This document shows, one piece after another, positions 21,834 to 23,588 of a DNA stretch of 23,588 bases. The notes under the pieces are model-generated. The model saw only the letters and a program-made list of their open reading frames with translations. It was not told where the DNA came from and did not search any database. The position numbers and the translations under genes were made by a program. The stretch spans positions 1 to 23,588 of the forward strand of contig JALWKJ010000055.1 of the NCBI GenBank assembly GCA_027081495.1. Reading direction: 5' to 3'. Position 1 is the stretch's first letter. Each line of letters opens with the position of its first letter. Source of the DNA: Campylobacterales bacterium. GTDB lineage: Bacteria > Campylobacterota > Campylobacteria > Campylobacterales > QNZT01.

Positions 21834-23588
21834 TTATTTCTCCTTTAAATTTTCTAAGAGTTCATAATTGATACTATCACCGTAAAAATAAGCTACAAAT
21901 GTCTTTGAATCAAAATCGAATATTATCCCTCTTTGAAACGGTTGATAAGGCTCGCTTGTGAGTGTAGAGGATGATTTTATCGGATCAAAGATTCGTATTT
22001 TATCGCCTTCAATCTGAAATACTCCAAGATAACTGTTTCGTATATGATCGTATGTTTGATAGGGAAATGCCAAAAGTTCATCGCGTTTTCTAAATGCCAG
22101 CGCTTTATGGTTGTATTCTATTTCACTGCGGGCGTAGCTTGCCGGGATAGAATAGCTGTCAACGCTTTTTGGATTTGCGAAATCTTCTACATTAAAAAGC
22201 TCTATTTTAAGTCCAAGAGCCCGTCCCTCAGAGGTCGCGTCTCTTCCAAATCCAAGTATATGTGTGGAATCTACCGGATGAAGATAAGATGAAAAACCGT
22301 CTATTTTTAATTCGCCGATCTTTTTCGGTTTTTGCGGATCGCTTAAATCGATAGTATAAAAAGGATCGGTTTGTTTAAATGTGACTATATATCCTTTATC
22401 TCCCATAAACCTGACTGATCGAATAGTCTCGCCCTCTTTACCCAAACCGCTTAAAACTCCTTGTATAAGAAGAGAATCCTCTATCGATTTTAGCGTGTAA
22501 AGAGTATTTTCACTATTTTCTTGCCACCCATTGCCGGTAGTAGTCGCTATTCTTAAAAAATCATTATATTCGCTTAAGCTAAATTGATTTAGTATTCTTC
22601 CGTTTACAAAACCAAAGGCATTGTATGAAAGGTCATCTTTCAAATCAAATTTATATATAGCCGATCTCTCTTTATATCTGTTAAAATCAAAATAGATAGG
22701 ATATTTTGTAGAAACGATATATAAAGCCGTAGGTGAAGCGTAAATCGTATCGCTATAACCCAAAATCGAAACGCTTTGTTTCAATTTTCCCTCAGATATG
22801 TTGATCTTGCTTATAGTCGTTATGACGCTTTCTTGATCCTTCTTGTCGGATGCGTAAAAAGTCTGAGGATTTATCAGAGCTTTTTTCGGATCGGAGTTTT
22901 TTTGATAGGAAGGCAAAAGTTTTTTATATACGATATTTGGATTATCGTAATCCAGACGATAATACTCACCGTTTTTATCCACATAAAGATCATAGCATTT
23001 TGCGTATTTGTTATAATCCATATCCGTTTTGGGCGTAGGCGTCGTCATAGAGACTCTTTTTTCTTCTTTTAAAGGCTCTTTCGTCTTTTTTGGAAGTGAT
23101 GTTGTACCTCCTCCCCCTCCGCCGCTGCCGCCTTCGTGTGTTTGATCTTGCGGATAGTCTATAGGATAAAAATAGTCTTTACATTCGGGAGCGTTTATAT
23201 AAATTTTAGGATAGTCGTATTTAATATAGGGATTGAATGTAGTTATAAGATAGAGATTATCATCGACGACGCGGCTGCTGCTAATTTCGCCGTCAAATGT
23301 AAATTTGTCAACTCTTTTTATATCCGCTATAGTTGAGATGTCAAATATTTCGACTATCATAGAAGGCGTATCGATTAAGAAATTACTTGAGTTTTCGGAA
23401 TCGACCGCCGGTTTTAAAGGCTTATAATTTTTGTAGCCGGCAATCGACAATACTATCAAGTAGTCGCCTTTTAGATACATATCTTTAGTATAACCACCCG
23501 TTTCAAACGAAGTTATAGGGCTTAGTTTATCGTTTGCTATATTTTCAAAAGTAGTAACATTTATATGCATCGACGGATAGTTTTTGGA
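21834..23588 (-). CDS. Secreted beta-propeller domain protein, N-terminus off window
   Basis: The frame is open to the right edge, and codons before the internal Met at 23570 (SKNYPS) continue it, so the real start and any signal peptide lie beyond 23588; 584 residues are visible. The protein resembles the 'C-terminal beta-propeller domain' family (Pfam Beta_propel, PF09826): repeated strands such as GGYTKDMYLKGDYLIVLSIAGYKN, SSRVVDDNLYLITTF, SVRFMGDKGYIVTFKQTDPFYTIDLSDPQKPKKIGELKI and LHPVDSTHILGFGRDA. Known members are mostly predicted secreted proteins of unknown function. Between early blades lies a low-complexity insert, GGSGGGGGG followed by a Lys-rich, Pro-containing stretch. Just one pair of cysteines flanks it (in PECKDYF and AKCYDLYVD), which could form a disulfide. 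It is followed by the 45-residue lipoprotein. Confidence 0.8.
   Translation of the reverse strand, partial: SKNYPSMHINVTTFENIANDKLSPITSFETGGYTKDMYLKGDYLIVLSIAGYKNYKPLKPAVDSENSSNFLIDTPSMIVEIFDISTIADIKRVDKFTFDGEISSSRVVDDNLYLITTFNPYIKYDYPKIYINAPECKDYFYPIDYPQDQTHEGGSGGGGGGTTSLPKKTKEPLKEEKRVSMTTPTPKTDMDYNKYAKCYDLYVDKNGEYYRLDYDNPNIVYKKLLPSYQKNSDPKKALINPQTFYASDKKDQESVITTISKINISEGKLKQSVSILGYSDTIYASPTALYIVSTKYPIYFDFNRYKERSAIYKFDLKDDLSYNAFGFVNGRILNQFSLSEYNDFLRIATTTGNGWQENSENTLYTLKSIEDSLLIQGVLSGLGKEGETIRSVRFMGDKGYIVTFKQTDPFYTIDLSDPQKPKKIGELKIDGFSSYLHPVDSTHILGFGRDATSEGRALGLKIELFNVEDFANPKSVDSYSIPASYARSEIEYNHKALAFRKRDELLAFPYQTYDHIRNSYLGVFQIEGDKIRIFDPIKSSSTLTSEPYQPFQRGIIFDFDSKTFVAYFYGDSINYELLENLKEK

Overview
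The window is a gene-dense, AT-rich stretch of chromosome from a member of the Campylobacterota (Epsilonproteobacteria). The evidence is gene content and order. An HP0268-type 80-residue protein lies directly before miaB and an LpxJ-type acyltransferase. A NtrC-type regulator with no DNA-binding domain (FlgR) sits between gyrA and asd. GyrA carries Asn87/Asp91, as I recall for wild-type Helicobacter pylori. The genus cannot be fixed from this; a free-living relative of Sulfurimonas, Sulfurovum or Nitratiruptor would fit. Most genes are housekeeping, and I see no phage, insertion sequence, CRISPR array, tRNA or rRNA.

Positions 1-4869 (+) hold a tight run: trxA (5' end cut off), a membrane-anchored thioredoxin-fold-like protein without CXXC, trxB, dapB, purF and a YhcC/TIGR01212 radical SAM protein. 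Positions 4878-6698 (+) have their own promoter and carry fabI and a lone DppB/OppB-type permease. nusA (6704-7828, -) converges on that permease and diverges from the next operon across a 177-bp intergenic region with promoter-like sequences in both directions.

Positions 8006-13447 (+) form one apparent eight-gene operon with almost every junction overlapping: HP0268-like, miaB, lpxJ, a one-TM TPR-like protein, a Xer-type tyrosine recombinase, then three genes whose order and architecture look like a divergent PilM-PilN-PilO (GspL/M-like) inner-membrane platform. No secretin, pilin or ATPase gene lies nearby. This trio is the strongest candidate for an undescribed system. A separate promoter drives a lipoprotein (13604-14524) built of eight 23-residue repeats, ending at a strong intrinsic terminator.

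Positions 14614-19016 (+) hold comF (probably leaderless mRNA), gyrA (an inverted repeat overlaps its -10) and flgR. Positions 19041-21678 (+) hold asd, a YqhA/UPF0114 membrane protein and hemE. Converging on hemE from the minus strand are a 45-residue lipoprotein (21695-21832) and a large secreted beta-propeller protein whose N-terminus lies beyond the right edge.

Functionally the window covers thiol redox (trxA/trxB), lysine/aspartate-family synthesis (dapB, asd), purine synthesis (purF), fatty acid and lipid A synthesis (fabI, lpxJ), tRNA modification (miaB), transcription and topology (nusA, gyrA), flagellar regulation (flgR) and haem synthesis (hemE), plus several uncharacterised envelope proteins.
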